The translations under genes were made by a program, and so were the position numbers. Below are positions 34,817 to 43,396 of a stretch of 64,000 nt of DNA, piece by piece. Source of the stretch: Marinobacter segnicrescens. GTDB lineage: Bacteria; Pseudomonadota; Gammaproteobacteria; Pseudomonadales; Oleiphilaceae. The notes below the pieces were generated by a model that was not told the DNA's origin, searched no databases, and saw only the letters and a program-made list of their open reading frames with translations. The stretch spans positions 62,001 to 126,000 of the forward strand of contig NZ_FOHZ01000005.1 in assembly GCF_900111555.1 (NCBI RefSeq), in the 5' to 3' direction. Position 1 is the stretch's first letter. Each line of letters opens with the position of its first letter.

Positions 34817-36211
34817 ATGAGCACTCCGGCTGAACAACTGAACAGCTTCGACGACTACAAAGTCCGCGATATTACCCTGGCCGACTGGGGGCGCAAGGAA
34901 ATCAACATCGCCGAGGGCGAAATGCCCGCGCTGATGGCCCTGCGCAACAAGTACAAGGGTGAGCAGCCGCTGAAAGGCGCCAACATCATGGGCTGCATCC
35001 ACATGACCATCCAGACCGCTGTGCTCATCGAGACCCTGATCGAACTGGGCGCCGATGTACGCTGGTCTTCCTGCAACATCTTCTCCACCCAGGACCAGGC
35101 CGCTGCCGCCATCGCAGCCCGGGGCATCCCCGTGTTCGCCTGGAAGGGCGAAACCGAGGAAGAGTATGAGTGGTGCCTCGAACGCACCGTCGGCGCCGAC
35201 GTAGCGGGCTGGGAGCCCAACCTGATCCTGGACGACGGCGGCGACCTCACCGCCCTGCTCCACGACAAGTACCCGGAAGTCCTGGAGAAGTGCCACGGCG
35301 TTACCGAAGAAACCACCACCGGCGTGCACCGCCTGCAGGAAATGTTGCGGGAAGGCACCCTCAAGGTACCCGCCATCAACGTTAACGACGCGGTCACCAA
35401 GTCCAAGAACGACAACAAGTACGGTTGCCGTCACAGCCTCAACGATGCCATCAAACGCGCCACCGACCACCTGCTGGCCGGCAAGAAAGCGCTGGTCATC
35501 GGTTACGGTGACGTGGGCAAGGGCTCCGCGGCTTCACTGCGCCAGGAAGGCATGATCGTCAAGGTCACCGAGGCCGATCCTATCTGCGCCATGCAGGCCT
35601 GCATGGACGGCTTTGAAGTGGTGTCCCCGTACATCAATGGTGAGAACACCGGCTCCGAAGACAGCATCAACCGGGACCTGCTGGGCAACACCGACCTGCT
35701 GGTAACCACCTCCGGCAATATGAACGTGTGCGATGCCAACATGCTCAAGGCCCTCAAGAGCGGCGCCGTGGTGTGCAACATCGGCCACTTCGACAACGAA
35801 ATCGACACCGCCTACATGCGTAAGAACTGGGAGTGGGACGAGGTCAAGCCGCAGGTACACGTGGTTTACCGCGACAAGGCCAGCAATGACCACCTGATCC
35901 TGCTGTCCGAAGGCCGCCTGGTGAACCTGGGCAATGCCACCGGTCACCCCTCTCGGATCATGGACGGCTCCTTCGCCAACCAGGTACTGGCCCAGATGCA
36001 CCTGTTCGAGAAGAAGTTTGCCGACCTGCCCGCGGGCGACAAGCCGGCCAACGTCTACGTGCAGGTCCTGCCCAAGAAGCTGGACGAGGAAGTGGCCCGC
36101 GCCATGGTGGAAGGCTTCGGTGGCGTGATTACCAGGATGACCCCGGAGCAGGCGAAATACATCGGCGTGCCCGTGGAAGGCCCCTACAAGCCGGAAAGCT
36201 ACAAGTACTGA
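34817..36211 (+). CDS. ahcY: S-adenosylhomocysteine hydrolase
   Basis: A 464-residue NAD-dependent enzyme that splits S-adenosylhomocysteine into adenosine and homocysteine, removing the product inhibitor of methyltransferases. The NAD-binding [18 protein letters not shown], the substrate region [17 protein letters not shown], and the [10 protein letters not shown] catalytic loop ([11 protein letters not shown]) are intact. I chose the start [11 protein letters not shown] at 34817, after AGGAG. It lies between metK and metF on one strand. I see no SAH riboswitch before it; SahR is the more likely regulator. Confidence 0.98.
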   Translation: MSTPAEQLNSFDDYKVRDITLADWGRKEINIAEGEMPALMALRNKYKGEQPLKGANIMGCIHMTIQTAVLIETLIELGADVRWSSCNIFSTQDQAAAAIAARGIPVFAWKGETEEEYEWCLERTVGADVAGWEPNLILDDGGDLTALLHDKYPEVLEKCHGVTEETTTGVHRLQEMLREGTLKVPAINVNDAVTKSKNDNKYGCRHSLNDAIKRATDHLLAGKKALVIGYGDVGKGSAASLRQEGMIVKVTEADPICAMQACMDGFEVVSPYINGENTGSEDSINRDLLGNTDLLVTTSGNMNVCDANMLKALKSGAVVCNIGHFDNEIDTAYMRKNWEWDEVKPQVHVVYRDKASNDHLILLSEGRLVNLGNATGHPSRIMDGSFANQVLAQMHLFEKKFADLPAGDKPANVYVQVLPKKLDEEVARAMVEGFGGVITRMTPEQAKYIGVPVEGPYKPESYKY

Positions 36212-36223
36212 TTGGAAACAGAC

Positions 36224-37093
36224 ATGGAATCCCAGAAGCAATTCAAACGACGCTTCAGTTTCGAGTTTTTCCCGCCCAAGACGGACCAGGGCCGGGAAAA
36301 GCTCCAAACCGTGCGCGACCGCCTGGCGGAAGTACACCCGGACTTTTTCTCCGTCACCTTCGGCGCCGGCGGTTCAACCCGGGATCGCACCATTGAAACG
36401 GTGCTGAACCTGCACAGCCAGGGCATCTCCACCGCTCCCCACCTGTCCTGCGTGGGGGGTACCCGGGAGAGCATTGCCGAGCTGCTGGATATCTACCGGG
36501 AAAGCGGCGTCAACCGCATCGTCGCCCTGCGGGGCGACCTGCCTTCGGGCATGGGTGCCTCCGGCGAGCTGCGCTACGCCAACGAACTGGTAGCCTTCAT
36601 CCGCGAGCACAGCGGTGACACCTTCAACCTGGAAGTGGCCGCCTACCCGGAGTTCCACCCCCAGGCCCGCAATGCCGAGGAAGACCTGAAGAACTTCGCC
36701 CGCAAGGTGGAAGCTGGCGCCAACAGCGCCATTACCCAGTACTTCTTCAATGCGGACAGCTACTTCTATTTCATCGACCGGCTGGAAAAGATGAACATCA
36801 CCATCCCGGTGGTGCCGGGCATCATGCCCATCGTCAACTTCTCCAGCCTGGTGCGCTTCTCGGATATGTGTGGCGCGGAAATCCCCCGCTGGATCCGCAA
36901 GCAGCTGGAAGCCTACGGCGATGATTCAGACAACATCAGGAAGTTCGGCGAAGAAGTGGTCACCCGGATGTGTGAGCGCCTGCTCGCCGAGGGAGCCCCA
37001 GGCCTGCACTTCTATACCCTCAACCAGGCCGAGGCCAGCCTGAACATCTGGAACAACCTGGGCCTGGCCAACCGGGACAAGATTTCGTTCTGA
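36224..37093 (+). CDS. metF: Methylenetetrahydrofolate reductase
   Basis: A 289-residue flavoenzyme that reduces 5,10-methylene- to 5-methyl-tetrahydrofolate, supplying the methyl group for methionine synthesis. FSFEFFPPKTDQGREKL near the start, SVTFGAGGSTRDRT, the folate-binding region RIVALRGDLP and ITQYFFNADSYFYF all match MetF. The ATG at 36224 is preferred to an in-frame TTG four codons earlier, and it lies 12 bp after ahcY, so translation is probably coupled. A hairpin at about 37110-37132 follows the stop. Confidence 0.97.
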   Translation: MESQKQFKRRFSFEFFPPKTDQGREKLQTVRDRLAEVHPDFFSVTFGAGGSTRDRTIETVLNLHSQGISTAPHLSCVGGTRESIAELLDIYRESGVNRIVALRGDLPSGMGASGELRYANELVAFIREHSGDTFNLEVAAYPEFHPQARNAEEDLKNFARKVEAGANSAITQYFFNADSYFYFIDRLEKMNITIPVVPGIMPIVNFSSLVRFSDMCGAEIPRWIRKQLEAYGDDSDNIRKFGEEVVTRMCERLLAEGAPGLHFYTLNQAEASLNIWNNLGLANRDKISF

Positions 37094-37233
37094 GGCTCCT
37101 GTCCTTCAGAAGGGCGACCGGACGGCCGCCCTTCCCTCCCCTTTCCCGCCCTCCTTTGGTCAAAGGTACCTGCAAAGCCCAATTACATGGTCTATCCTGA
37201 TACAGGTATGTCCCTAATCTGAAAGGAGATCCC

Positions 37234-37992
37234 ATGAAAACCAACTGGATGAAACCCCTTGGCGTGGCTGCTGCGCTGTCGCTGACAACCTCCCTCGCCT
37301 CCGCTGAAACCCTGAAAGTGGTCACCGACCCGAGCTTCGTTCCCTTCGAGATGATGGACCAGGAAACCGGCGAGATGATCGGTTTCGATATGGAGGTCAT
37401 TGCTGAAGTCGCTGAGCGGGCCGGGTTCGACTATGACCTGCAGACCATGGACTTTAACGGCATCATCCCTGCCCTGCAGACCGGCAACGTAGACATTGCC
37501 ATTGCCGGCATTACGATCACGGAAGAGCGCAAGGAAATCGTCGACTTCTCCGATCCCTACTACGATTCCGGCCTGCGCATCCTGGTACGTGCAGACAATG
37601 ACTCAGTGACAGCCATCGAAGACCTGGAAGGCCAGAAGGTGGGCACCAAGATCGGCAGCACCAGCTATGACTTCCTGACCCGTGAGTTGGAGGATAACGA
37701 TGGCGTTACCCCCTATCCCGGCAGCTCCGACATGTACATGGCCCTGATGAGCCGTTCTATCGACGCTGTTTTCTATGATGCCCCCAATGTTGGCTACTTT
37801 GCCCAGACCAAGGGTGAAGGCCGGGTCAAGACCGTTGGACCGCTGTACGAAGGCCAGCAGTACGGCATTGCCCTGAAAAAAGGCAGCGAGTGGGTGGATG
37901 AAGTCAACGACGCCATTGCATCCATGAAAGAAGACGGCACCTACGACGAGATCTACAAGAAATGGTTTGGTGAACTGCCGGAAGACAAGTAA
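37234..37992 (+). CDS. glnH: Glutamine-type ABC importer, periplasmic binding protein
   Basis: A 252-residue exported protein. The signal peptide ends near SLASAETL, and the family 3 fold follows: FVPFEMMDQETGEMIGFDMEVIAEVAERAG, then IIPALQTGNVDIAIAGITITEERK. The ligand-contact region (FSDPYYDSGL) and the arrangement with glnP and glnQ suggest glutamine, but glutamate or other polar amino acids cannot be excluded. It is followed by a hairpin with TTTT before glnP, which would make this protein more abundant than the permease and ATPase. Confidence 0.85.
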   Translation: MKTNWMKPLGVAAALSLTTSLASAETLKVVTDPSFVPFEMMDQETGEMIGFDMEVIAEVAERAGFDYDLQTMDFNGIIPALQTGNVDIAIAGITITEERKEIVDFSDPYYDSGLRILVRADNDSVTAIEDLEGQKVGTKIGSTSYDFLTRELEDNDGVTPYPGSSDMYMALMSRSIDAVFYDAPNVGYFAQTKGEGRVKTVGPLYEGQQYGIALKKGSEWVDEVNDAIASMKEDGTYDEIYKKWFGELPEDK

Positions 37993-38014
37993 GTCTTCGC
38001 TATCACTGCAACCC

Positions 38015-38044
38015 GCGCCGGAGCTCGTGTGCTCCGGCGCTTTT
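38015..38044 (+). terminator. Intra-operon attenuator hairpin between glnH and glnP
   Basis: Perfect ten-pair stem GCGCCGGAGC / GCTCCGGCGC with a six-base loop and TTTT after it. It lies between the binding-protein gene and the permease gene, where partial termination would leave more binding protein than permease. Confidence 0.8.
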
Positions 38045-38070
38045 CATTGGACTGAACGGAGAAACAGAAC

Positions 38071-38742
38071 GTGGAGTTTCAGTTCCAGTTCGACTGGCAG
38101 GCAGCCATCCATTCCATACCCTTCCTGCTCAAGGGCATTCCCTACACCCTGCTGATTTCCTTCGGTGGCCTGGCCATCGGCTTTGTACTCGGCATTATTT
38201 TCGGCTTGCTGAGCATCAACAAACACTGGTTCCTGCGCTGGCCCGCTACCGCCTATATCGAGGTTTTCCGGGGCACGCCCATCCTGGTGCAGGTACTGTT
38301 CATCTTCTACGGTCTGCCGGACCTGGTTGGTGGCCCAATTGACCCGCTGACAGCCGGTATTGCCGCCATTGCGCTGAACTCTGGCGCCTATATCTCGGAA
38401 GTGGTTCGCGGTGGCGTACAGTCCATCGACAAGGGCCAGACCGAGGCCGGCCTTTCCCTCGGCCTGTCCCGCACCCAGACCTTCTGGTCCATCGTCTGGC
38501 CACAGGCCTTCCGCCGCATGATTCCGCCCCTGGGCAACCAGGCCATCGTCTCCATCAAGGACACTTCGCTGTTCTCGGTGATCGGCGTTGGCGAACTGGT
38601 ACGTCAGGGTCAGGTTTACATCGCCAATACCTTTACCGCATTCGAGGTCTACTTCGTGGTGGCGATCCTGTACCTGATGATCACCCTGTCACTGTCACTG
38701 ATCCTGCGCTTGCTTGAGCGGCGTGGGCTGACGTCGGTTTAA
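38071..38742 (+). CDS. glnP: Glutamine-type ABC importer, permease
   Basis: A 223-residue inner-membrane permease of the polar amino acid class with about five helices. The conserved EAA cytoplasmic loop is [31 protein letters not shown], and [19 protein letters not shown] is typical near the middle. The start is GTG at 38071 with a GGAG site upstream. It probably works as a homodimer with GlnH and GlnQ. It lies 11 bp before glnQ. Confidence 0.92.
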   Translation: MEFQFQFDWQAAIHSIPFLLKGIPYTLLISFGGLAIGFVLGIIFGLLSINKHWFLRWPATAYIEVFRGTPILVQVLFIFYGLPDLVGGPIDPLTAGIAAIALNSGAYISEVVRGGVQSIDKGQTEAGLSLGLSRTQTFWSIVWPQAFRRMIPPLGNQAIVSIKDTSLFSVIGVGELVRQGQVYIANTFTAFEVYFVVAILYLMITLSLSLILRLLERRGLTSV

Positions 38743-38753
38743 GGAGCGGAAGC

Positions 38754-39500
38754 ATGAGTCAGATAGTCAAAATGCAGGGTATGAACAAGTACTTCGGCAA
38801 GCTCCATGTGCTGAAGGACATCGACCTCACGGTGGAAGCTGGCGAAGTGGTGGTGATTATCGGCGCCAGTGGTTCCGGCAAGTCGACCCTGATCCGTTGT
38901 GTGAACGGCCTGGAACCCTTCGAGTCCGGCAAGCTGGAGGTGGATGGCCACCCGCTGGCGCCCAAGGGTGGCAACCAGAAATCCCTGACCGAGATCCGCA
39001 AGGAAGTCGGCATGGTGTTTCAGCAGTTCAACCTGTTCCCCCACCTGACGGTGAAGAAGAACATCATGCTGGCGCCGATGAAGGTCAAGAAAACGCCCCA
39101 GGTGGTGGCCAACGGGACGGCAGAACGGCTGCTGCAACGGGTCGGTATTGCTGACCAGGCCAAGAAATACCCCAGCCAGCTTTCCGGTGGCCAGCAGCAA
39201 CGGGTGGCCATCGCCCGGGCCTTGGCGATGGAGCCCCGGCTAATGCTGTTCGATGAACCGACCTCCGCCCTGGACCCGGAGATGATCGGGGAGGTTCTCG
39301 ATGTCATGCGGGAGCTGGCCAAGGAAGGTATGACGATGATGGTGGTGACCCATGAGATGGGCTTCGCCCGGGAGGTGGCTGACCGGGTGATCTATATCCA
39401 CGAGGGTCAGGTTGTGGAGGAAGGCAAGCCTGAGGATGTGTTTGATAACCCTCAGAACGAACGGACCCAATCTTTTCTTTCGCGGGTTCTGAAGCACTGA
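38754..39500 (+). CDS. glnQ: Glutamine-type ABC importer, ATPase
   Basis: A 248-residue ABC ATPase. Walker A is GASGSGKST, the Q-loop region [16 protein letters not shown], the signature is LSGGQQQR and Walker B is [14 protein letters not shown], followed by the switch H in VVTHEMGF. It is the last gene of glnHPQ, 11 bp after glnP. Two structured repeats follow in the gap to bioA. Confidence 0.95.
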   Translation: MSQIVKMQGMNKYFGKLHVLKDIDLTVEAGEVVVIIGASGSGKSTLIRCVNGLEPFESGKLEVDGHPLAPKGGNQKSLTEIRKEVGMVFQQFNLFPHLTVKKNIMLAPMKVKKTPQVVANGTAERLLQRVGIADQAKKYPSQLSGGQQQRVAIARALAMEPRLMLFDEPTSALDPEMIGEVLDVMRELAKEGMTMMVVTHEMGFAREVADRVIYIHEGQVVEEGKPEDVFDNPQNERTQSFLSRVLKH

Positions 39501-39545
39501 CTCTGTTGTCTGGTCGATGTCTGAGTTCTGGATTCGGGGGCTGGA

Positions 39546-39652
39546 CCGGTGGCGGGGGGAGGCTTTCTCCGCTGCAATTCACGGCCCGTCCCTGGACCGA
39601 CCTTGCACCGCGCCATCCATGGCGCTGCTGCGAAAGCCTCCCCCCACCCCCG
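39546..39652. repeat. Structured repeat 2 with complementary arms (REP-like)
   Basis: Arms with GGGGGGAGGCTTTC and GAAAGCCTCCCCCC pair over about 20 bp. The interior holds CAATTCACGGCC, GTCCCTGGACC, TTGCACCGC and GCGCCATCCATGGCGC; the last is a self-complementary hairpin. The interior resembles that of repeat 3 in reverse orientation, although the arms are different. It lies after glnQ. Confidence 0.75.
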
Positions 39653-39785
39653 TTCCGATCATACGATGGAGTTGCCTCACTAAACCGCCGCTATGGCGTT
39701 CTTTTTACCCCAACCCCGCCAACCTTCAGCTTGGCAGTAACCCCCACAGAAGTTCGGTTAACTCCAGTCGCGTTATCGAAAAGGC

Positions 39786-39909
39786 CCGTCGGATGTATGG
39801 TGTAGGGGGAATTTTGTAACAGCGCCATGGATGGCGCGGAGCAAGGCGGGTGCCAGGGATGGCCCCTGAATTGCGGTGGAAAAATTCCCCCTACACCATA
39901 CGTCCGGCC
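39786..39909. repeat. Structured repeat 3 with complementary arms (REP-like)
   Basis: Arms GTATGGTGTAGGGGGAATTT (39794-39813) and its complement (ending near 39901) pair almost perfectly over 25 bp. The interior holds GCGCCATGGATGGCGC, GGAGCAAGGCGGGTGCCAGGGATGGCC and TGAATTGCGG, matching the interior of repeat 2 in the opposite orientation. The arms share no sequence with repeats 1 or 2, yet they remain complementary to each other. Confidence 0.78.
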
Positions 39910-39991
39910 CCCGACCCTGCCAGTCTTCGGCCAAACCAATCAGTCGGAGCACGAAGCCACTGGTCAAGAACCAAAGCCTTCCTACAAACGG

Positions 39992-40023
39992 CTGTTAACT
40001 GTATTATCCAGTTTGGTTAACAG
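39992..40023. promoter_or_regulatory. BirA-like biotin operator before bioA
   Basis: CTGTTAACT-N14-GGTTAACAG, an inverted repeat matching the form of the bacterial BirA operator (TTGTAAACC-N14/16-GGTTTACAA). A TATTAT hexamer that could be a -10 lies in the spacer at 40002-40007, so binding would block the promoter. It is 39 bp before bioA, the expected position for biotin repression. Confidence 0.7.
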
Positions 40024-40062
40024 AGCAAACCCACCCATAAGCAAACAGAACCGGAGCCAAAC

Positions 40063-41412
40063 ATGCGCAATGCCGACCTGGTCGCCCGTGACCTGAAATC
40101 CGTCTGGCACCCCTGTACCCAGATGAAGGACCACGAATCCCTGCCGCTGATCCCCATCAAGAAAGGCGAAGGCGTCTGGCTGGAAGACTTCGAAGGCAAC
40201 CGGTATATCGACGCCGTCAGCTCCTGGTGGGTCAACCTGTTCGGCCACGCCAACCCCCGCATCAACGGCGCCATCCGCGACCAGATCGAGAAGCTGGAGC
40301 ACGTCATCCTCGCCGGCTTCAGCCATGAGCCAGTGGTGGAGCTCTCCGAAAGGCTGATTGAAGTCACGCCGGAAGGACTGAACAAATGCTTCTATGCCGA
40401 CAACGGCTCATCCGCCATCGAGGCGGCCCTGAAAATGAGCTACCACTACTGGAAAAACCACGGTAAGCCCGGCAAGAAGAACTTCGTCAACCTGTCCAAC
40501 AGCTACCACGGCGAAACACTCGGCGCCCTGGCCCTTGGCGACGTAGCGCTCTACAAGGACACTTACCAGCCGTTGCTGATGGAAGTACTCACTGCACCCT
40601 CCCCCGATGCCTACAACAAGGAGCCGGGTGAGACCGACGAAGAGTATGCACTGCGCCAGTTCGAAGCCATGGACAAACTGCTGGCCGAAAAGCATGACGA
40701 GATCTGCGCGGTGGTTGTCGAACCACTGATCCAGTGCGCCGGCGGCATGCGCATGCACCACCCCATCTACCACACCAAATTGCGGGAAGCCTGCGACCGT
40801 TACGGCGTGCACCTGATCGCCGATGAAATCGCCGTCGGCTTCGGCCGCACCGGCACCCTGTTCGCCTGTGAACAGTCCGGCATTACCCCGGACTTCATGT
40901 GCCTGTCCAAGGGGCTAACCGCCGGTTACCTGCCCCTGTCGGTCGTACTGACCACGGACAATGTGTATAACGCGTTCTACGACGACTACGAAACCATGCG
41001 GGCCTTTCTCCATAGCCATAGCTATACCGGCAACCCCATCGGCTGCGCCGTCGCCCTGGCGACCCTGGATATCTTCCGGGATGACGATGTGATCAATGCC
41101 AACAAAGCCCTGTCCCGCTGCATGACGGAGTCTGTCGCTCACCTCGCGGACCATCCCAACGTAGGTGACATCCGCCAGCACGGCATGACCATGGCCATTG
41201 AAATGGTCAAGGACCGCAAATCCAAGGAGCCCTTCCCCTGGCAGGAGCGTCGGGGCATCCGGGTCTATCAGCACTCGCTTACCCGGGAAGCCCTGCTGCG
41301 CCCGCTGGGTAACGTGCTTTACTTCATGCCCCCCTACGTGATCACTGAGGAGCAGATTCGACACCTGGCACAGGTGGCCACCGAGGGCATCGACTTCGCC
41401 GTTCGCGACTGA
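40063..41412 (+). CDS. bioA: Adenosylmethionine-8-amino-7-oxononanoate aminotransferase
   Basis: A 449-residue PLP enzyme that makes 7,8-diaminopelargonic acid in biotin synthesis, using SAM as amino donor. Key regions are VWLEDFEGNRYIDAVSSWWVNLFGH near the start, FYADNGSSAIEAALKMSY, ADEIAVGFGRTG, and SKGLTAGYLP with the PLP lysine. The other biotin genes are not in the window, so the pathway is split. It is followed by rsmE, the same pair as in Pseudomonas. A BirA-like box lies before it. Confidence 0.96.
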   Translation: MRNADLVARDLKSVWHPCTQMKDHESLPLIPIKKGEGVWLEDFEGNRYIDAVSSWWVNLFGHANPRINGAIRDQIEKLEHVILAGFSHEPVVELSERLIEVTPEGLNKCFYADNGSSAIEAALKMSYHYWKNHGKPGKKNFVNLSNSYHGETLGALALGDVALYKDTYQPLLMEVLTAPSPDAYNKEPGETDEEYALRQFEAMDKLLAEKHDEICAVVVEPLIQCAGGMRMHHPIYHTKLREACDRYGVHLIADEIAVGFGRTGTLFACEQSGITPDFMCLSKGLTAGYLPLSVVLTTDNVYNAFYDDYETMRAFLHSHSYTGNPIGCAVALATLDIFRDDDVINANKALSRCMTESVAHLADHPNVGDIRQHGMTMAIEMVKDRKSKEPFPWQERRGIRVYQHSLTREALLRPLGNVLYFMPPYVITEEQIRHLAQVATEGIDFAVRD

Positions 41413-41493
41413 CCATGACGTAACTGACTGGCGCAAGGGCCCGGGTTTTCGGTAACCTGACGCCCTTGTATCCGTTCCAGGCAGGTTCACTCT

Positions 41494-42231
41494 GTGCGTA
41501 ATCCCAGAATCCACACCAGCGCGCCCTTGCAGGCGGGACAGAAGGTAATCCTCGATGATAACGCCGCCCACCATGTGGGCAAGGTGCTGCGGATGCAGCC
41601 TGGCCAGCCGCTGGTGCTGTTCAACGGCGATGGCAATAACTACCCGTCCGAACTCGACGAGGTTGGCAAGAAGCAGGTCACTGCAAAGGTGCTTCGGCAA
41701 GAACCCAGTGCCTGCGAGCCTCGCCTGAAGATAGTACTCGGCCAGGTGATATCAAAGGGCGACCGGATGGATTATGCCGTTCAGAAGAGCACTGAACTGG
41801 GGGTGGATACCATCGTGCCCCTGACCAGCGAGCGATGCGACGTCCGCCTCAAGGGCGACCGGGAAGACAAGCGCATCCGCCATTGGCAGCAGGTGGCGAT
41901 CAGTGCCGCCGAACAGTGCGGGCGCGCTACGGTACCCACCATTGCCCCGCTTGCGTCCCTGAGCGACTGGTTCGAACAGAGCCGTGACTGTGACCTGCGG
42001 CTGGTGCTGCACCACCGGACCGAGCAGGCACTGGACCAGCTACACCCGCCTGCCCAGGGTATCGCGCTACTGGTTGGCCCGGAGGGCGGGCTGTCTGCGG
42101 CAGAGATTGCCATGGCCCAGGAGCAGGGCTTCCATCCGACTGCGATGGGGCCGAGGGTGCTGCGCACCGAAACCGCCCCTGTGGCAGCCATTACCCTATG
42201 CCAGTGGCTATGGGGCGACTTCCGGGAATGA
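41494..42231 (+). CDS. rsmE: 16S rRNA (uracil-1498-N3) methyltransferase
   Basis: A 245-residue SPOUT-type methyltransferase that modifies U1498 of 16S rRNA. It begins with GTG (VRNPRIHTSAPLQAGQKV), has an N-terminal PUA-like part (HHVGKVLRMQPGQPLVLFNG) and the C-terminal knot with LLVGPEGGLSAAEI and MGPRVLRTETAPVAAI. It lies 81 bp after bioA on the same strand, the order seen in Pseudomonas. Confidence 0.95.
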   Translation: MRNPRIHTSAPLQAGQKVILDDNAAHHVGKVLRMQPGQPLVLFNGDGNNYPSELDEVGKKQVTAKVLRQEPSACEPRLKIVLGQVISKGDRMDYAVQKSTELGVDTIVPLTSERCDVRLKGDREDKRIRHWQQVAISAAEQCGRATVPTIAPLASLSDWFEQSRDCDLRLVLHHRTEQALDQLHPPAQGIALLVGPEGGLSAAEIAMAQEQGFHPTAMGPRVLRTETAPVAAITLCQWLWGDFRE

Positions 42232-42349
42232 GCCTGCAACCATTCGTCCAGGTAGCAGGCACCGGTTGTGTGACTGTACTATACTGCGACAGCAAAATTC
42301 GGGTCGGTAACTTCCCGAAAATCCAGATATCTTCAAGGAGAAGCACCGG

Positions 42350-43396
42350 ATGCCAGGTCTTTTTTCCTGGATAAGAGCCAGGCTGTTCCAGGGCCACGGT
42401 GCCACGGATTACAGAGCTGACAGCAACGCCAGGGTATCCTCTGCCAAACTGCCGCAAGGAGATCCGCACGCCGACCAGAGCCGCGAGCCCAGGGACCGCC
42501 TGGACGATCACCTGTTCTGCTGGTTGCTGGACTGCAGCCCGAGACAACTGGGCACACCCTCGCCGTTCACCGGCAAGATCCTGCGGGAAATCGAAAATCG
42601 GCTGGATCAAAATCGCCTGGAAGAGCTGCCCAGGCAACCCTTGACACTGCCGATCCTGATGCGAACCCTGGGAAGTGAGTCGACCACCCGGAAAGATGTC
42701 TCGGGCATTATTCTCAGTGATGCCGCGCTGACTGACCAGGTGCTGCAGGTAGCCAACAGTCCCTTTTTCAAGGCCGGCGACCAGATCGTGGAAACGGTTG
42801 ACCAGGCGGTCTTCCTGCTGGGCCTTGATGGCATTCGTAATGTCGTTTCGGCCTCGGTTATGCGCCCCATGCTGGCAGCTCGCAACTCCACCGAATCCAC
42901 CTTTACCCAGCGGGTCTGGCGCTGGGGCCTGAGCTGCGCCCGGGCTGCCGAACTGATTGCACTGAACCGCAAGGAAGAGAGCACCAGCTATTTCATGGCC
43001 GGGCTGCTGCCCGCGCTCTCCTACCTCACCCTGCGACGGGAAGTACAGTCCATTATCCGGCGACGCTACCCCGACCAGCAGGCCACACCACAGATGTACT
43101 ATGAGGCCATAGACCGGTTCGCCTGGGCGACTGCCCAGAAGGTAGCCAGGGCCTGGAACCTGCCCCCCCGATACCATGCCCTTTTGCTTGCGGCAGAGCG
43201 CCCCGTCCCCGGCGAAGGCGACGCCCCGCTGACTGAAGGCATCACCCTGGGGACCCGGGAGGTCCTGCGGGACGCCCACCAGCGTAACCTGGCCGACGAG
43301 GAACTGCAGGCCCTGATGTCCCTGGAACCACGACAGCTGGAAAAGGTCCGCCAGATGCTGTCACGCTTTCTCGCCGAGGGGCTCTCCAGCCGTTGA
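42350..43396 (+). CDS. HDOD domain protein
   Basis: A 348-residue cytosolic protein. The first 80 residues are low-complexity and polar. The HDOD domain covers about 95-290, with LPILMRTLGSESTTRKDVSGIILSDAALTDQVLQVANSPFF and TVDQAVFLLGLDGIRNVV, which are typical of the family. HDOD domains lack the catalytic HD pair of true phosphodiesterases and act in signalling. No GGDEF or EAL domain is attached here. Its last 36 bp overlap the 3' end of the convergent BrkB-family gene. Confidence 0.87.
   Translation: MPGLFSWIRARLFQGHGATDYRADSNARVSSAKLPQGDPHADQSREPRDRLDDHLFCWLLDCSPRQLGTPSPFTGKILREIENRLDQNRLEELPRQPLTLPILMRTLGSESTTRKDVSGIILSDAALTDQVLQVANSPFFKAGDQIVETVDQAVFLLGLDGIRNVVSASVMRPMLAARNSTESTFTQRVWRWGLSCARAAELIALNRKEESTSYFMAGLLPALSYLTLRREVQSIIRRRYPDQQATPQMYYEAIDRFAWATAQKVARAWNLPPRYHALLLAAERPVPGEGDAPLTEGITLGTREVLRDAHQRNLADEELQALMSLEPRQLEKVRQMLSRFLAEGLSSR

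Noticed and set aside
37094..37233. RpoN promoter before glnH
   Set aside because: I looked for GG-N10-GC spacing and found none that fits, so nitrogen control by RpoN is not supported here.
39506..39939. Several 80-100 codon frames in the gap after glnQ
   Set aside because: They are translations of the palindromic repeats 2 and 3; similar peptides appear on both strands.
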